DNA of 5,634 bases, taken from contig DAOUQU010000120.1 of assembly GCA_030625445.1 (NCBI GenBank), positions 1 to 5,634 of the forward strand, in the 5' to 3' direction. Positions 5,246 through 5,634 of the stretch are shown one piece after another. Origin of the DNA: Gammaproteobacteria bacterium. Lineage in GTDB: Bacteria > Pseudomonadota > Gammaproteobacteria > Chromatiales > Chromatiaceae. Under the pieces are notes generated by a model. It did not search any database. It was not told the origin of the DNA and worked only from the letters and a program-made list of their open reading frames with translations. Made by a program: the position numbers and the translations under genes. Every line of letters starts with the position of its first letter. Within the stretch, counting starts at the first letter, position 1.

Positions 5246-5634
5246 ATGCTCCCCACACTGCCCCTACTGAAACAGACGGATTTTCCAGCGATAGAGCGGA
5301 AATCACTCTCGACTCTGCAAATCAACCTGGGATACAGGTGCAACCAGAGCTGCCTGCATTGCCATGTCAATGCCGGACCCAACCGCACTGAAGAGATGTC
5401 GGCGGAAACCATCGAGCTGATTCTTGATTATTGCCGCGCCAACGATATCCAGACTCTGGATCTCACCGGTGGAGCACCGGAACTCAACCCCGGATTCCGC
5501 CACCTGGTCACTACAGCCCGCAGCTTCGGCATGCATGTGATCGACCGCTGCAACCTGACCATTCTCAACGAACCGGGCCAGCAGAACCTGCACAGATTCC
5601 TCGCGGCACATCGCGTAGAGGTGATCGCCTCCCT
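5246..5634 (+). CDS. arsS: Arsenosugar biosynthesis radical SAM protein ArsS (5' part, runs off the window)
   Basis: The first 129 residues are visible. The radical SAM motif is RCNQSCLHCHVNAGPNRTE, with CX3CX2C at C32, C36 and C39 binding the [4Fe-4S] cluster. DLTGGAPELNP (72-82) supplies the SAM-binding GGE-like segment, and VIDRCNLTILNEPG (98-111) follows. This combination is diagnostic of the ArsS family (radical SAM plus a Cys-rich C-terminal domain). ArsS acts after ArsM methylation and is proposed to transfer the adenosyl moiety of SAM to dimethylarsenite, giving the arsenosugar precursor. An in-frame TGA at 5237-5239 limits the start to 5246; the out-of-frame ATG at 5236 is not used. 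No clear Shine-Dalgarno is visible. The Cys-rich C-terminal domain, which in some homologues contains selenocysteine, is beyond the window, as is any arsM. The family call is strong; the product in this organism is inferred. Confidence 0.87.
   Translation, partial: MLPTLPLLKQTDFPAIERKSLSTLQINLGYRCNQSCLHCHVNAGPNRTEEMSAETIELILDYCRANDIQTLDLTGGAPELNPGFRHLVTTARSFGMHVIDRCNLTILNEPGQQNLHRFLAAHRVEVIAS

Noticed and set aside
5246..5634. Selenocysteine in the ArsS-like protein
   Set aside because: Some homologues are selenoproteins, but the visible 129 codons contain no in-frame TGA; the relevant C-terminal part is outside the window.
1..5634. CRISPR array, tRNA, rRNA or insertion sequence
   Set aside because: No regularly spaced repeats, cloverleaf-like segments or transposase motifs were seen on either strand.

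Overview
The window looks like chromosomal DNA of a gammaproteobacterium, possibly one with a sulfur- or metalloid-active lifestyle. This is inferred from the protein families and small palindromic repeats; no taxonomic marker gene is present. Most genes are moderately G+C-rich. The cytochrome b gene is visibly more A/T-rich than its neighbours.

Region 1 (1-1368, plus strand) is a HipA-family kinase toxin gene. It follows the last codons of an upstream reading frame that could be its HipB-like antitoxin. The kinase has all the expected catalytic residues.

Region 2 (1453-2913, minus strand) holds an ArsR-type repressor fused to a rhodanese domain. A four-helix membrane cytochrome b (b561/hydrogenase-type) follows 72 bases downstream in the same direction. 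The cytochrome gene converges on hipA.

Region 3 (3000-5048, plus strand) is a tightly packed set divergent from the ArsR-rhodanese gene: a membrane di-iron hydroxylase of the sterol desaturase superfamily, a TVP38/TMEM64 (VTT/DedA-like) membrane protein, and a small DsrE-family sulfur-carrier-like protein. The genes overlap by 11 and 4 bases, which implies one transcript and coupled translation. The 86-base divergent intergenic region has an 18-bp near-perfect dyad among candidate promoter elements, which makes it a good operator candidate for the ArsR protein.

Region 4 (5049-5634) is an intergenic stretch with two unrelated palindromic repeat elements, then a perfect -10 hexamer. It leads into the first 129 codons of a radical SAM gene that strongly resembles ArsS of arsenosugar biosynthesis and runs off the window.

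Taken together, 2251-5634 looks like a regulated module linking reactive sulfur or arsenic chemistry (ArsR-rhodanese, DsrE, ArsS) to membrane lipid functions (hydroxylase, VTT protein). The individual families are recognisable; their joint role is a hypothesis.
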